Below are positions 13,323-13,755 of a stretch of 13,755 nucleotides of DNA, one piece after another. Each line of letters opens with the position of its first letter. Within the stretch, counting starts at the first letter, position 1. The notes under the pieces were generated by a model, which saw only the letters and a program-made list of their open reading frames with translations, made no database searches and was not told where the DNA came from. The DNA comes from Anaerolineales bacterium. Lineage in GTDB: Bacteria > Chloroflexota > Anaerolineae > Anaerolineales > JABWBV01. A program made the position numbers and the translations under genes. The DNA lies in the NCBI GenBank assembly GCA_020634875.1, contig JACKAX010000050.1, forward strand, positions 1 through 13,755. Direction: 5' to 3'.

Positions 13323-13755
13323 CGCGCCAGTGAAAATAAAGTTACTCAATCAATTAGGGTTTGTCTATATGCAGCGCGGCTTGTTCACTCAGGCCCAAGC
13401 CTGTCACGCAGATGCGGAGATCCTAGCCCAAACACACCCCTCCCCTCTGGATTTGGCGAACACCTGGTTTGGCTTAGCGCAGGTCGCCTTCACTCAGCAC
13501 CAATATGCCCCTGCCGAACAATATTGTCGTCAGGCCCTGGCAGACTTTGAGCAAGAGGCCGCCCATAAGAAAGTGAGTGCGGTCTACAACCTCTTCGGGC
13601 GGATCGGTCTGGAAAACGGAAATTATGAGGAAGCAGAAGGGTATTTTCGCCAGGCGGTAGCTTTGCGCCGCGTAGGACCCCGTTCACCACTCGTCCAAAT
13701 GCTTAATAATCTCGCCTTAGCCTTGCAAGCCCAAAAACGGTTCTCCGAAGCTTTG
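13317..13755 (+). pseudogene. 3' part of the interrupted TPR protein gene, runs off the window
   Basis: The frame is open from 13291 to the window end. Beyond the IS border it reads SAPVKIKLLNQLGFVYMQRG and then several TPR units: AQACHADAEILAQTHPSPLD, TWFGLAQVAFTQHQYAPAEQ with YCRQALADFEQ, then AVYNLFGRIGLENGNYEEAE with YFRQAVALRR, and LVQMLNNLALALQAQKRFSE. This is the repeat pattern of MalT/NB-ARC-associated TPR regions. An ATG at 13369 could restart translation inside the first repeat, but it has no clear ribosome site. The C-terminal end is outside the window. It is the downstream half of the gene begun at 10596. Confidence 0.82.

Noticed and set aside
1..13755. CRISPR array, tRNA or rRNA genes
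   Set aside because: No regularly spaced identical repeats with unique spacers, and no cloverleaf or rRNA-like stretch, were seen on either strand. This was judged by eye, so a divergent small RNA could be missed.

Overview
The window looks like a chromosomal stretch of a Chloroflexota bacterium, probably Anaerolineae-like. I infer this from style, not from a marker gene: secreted pre-peptidase C-terminal (PPC) domain repeats ending in a VYLPMVKR tail, WD40 lipoproteins with Pro/Thr-rich linkers, NB-ARC plus TPR signalling proteins, mixed GC content and many remnants of mobile DNA. No rRNA, tRNA or CRISPR array was seen.

Layout. (1) Positions 1-2378, plus strand: the 3' part of a six-hairpin glycosidase overlaps by one base with a BadF/N-acetylglucosamine-kinase-like sugar kinase, a carbohydrate-use pair. 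(2) 2379-2835: no intact gene; it holds an inverted repeat and a frameshifted transposase C-terminal remnant on the minus strand. (3) 2836-9067, minus strand: a tightly spaced cluster in transcription order. It runs from a DJ-1/PfpI-like protein (8570-9067) to a secreted triple-PPC protein (7100-8548), a membrane-anchored TPR protein (6281-7078), a WD40 lipoprotein (5023-6264, with a decayed tail to 4100) and a second, broken WD40 lipoprotein (2836-4050). Gaps between the first four genes are 16-21 bases, so they probably form one operon of mostly envelope proteins. The two WD40 genes carry nonsense and frameshift lesions. (4) 9068-9207: a divergent intergenic region with a 10-bp-period tract and a candidate promoter that would give a leaderless transcript. 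(5) 9208 to the end, plus strand: a STAND-type NTPase with an N-terminal sigma-region-4-like helix-turn-helix and an NB-ARC module. A TPR protein gene follows directly. (6) That TPR gene is split by a complete IS21-family element (10865-13316) with istA, istB, 48-bp imperfect terminal inverted repeats and a 6-bp target duplication (CCTCTC). Removing the element and one copy of the duplication restores the TPR reading frame exactly.

How the genes may work together (inference): the NB-ARC and TPR proteins form a typical sense-and-signal pair. The divergent minus-strand cluster supplies secreted and lipid-anchored interaction proteins (PPC, TPR, WD40). The locus could be a signalling or conflict module that is being lost: the TPR partner carries an insertion, and both WD40 genes are decaying. 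The most secure discoveries are the exact IS21 footprint and the WD40 pseudogene reconstruction. The idea of a joint system is only a hypothesis.
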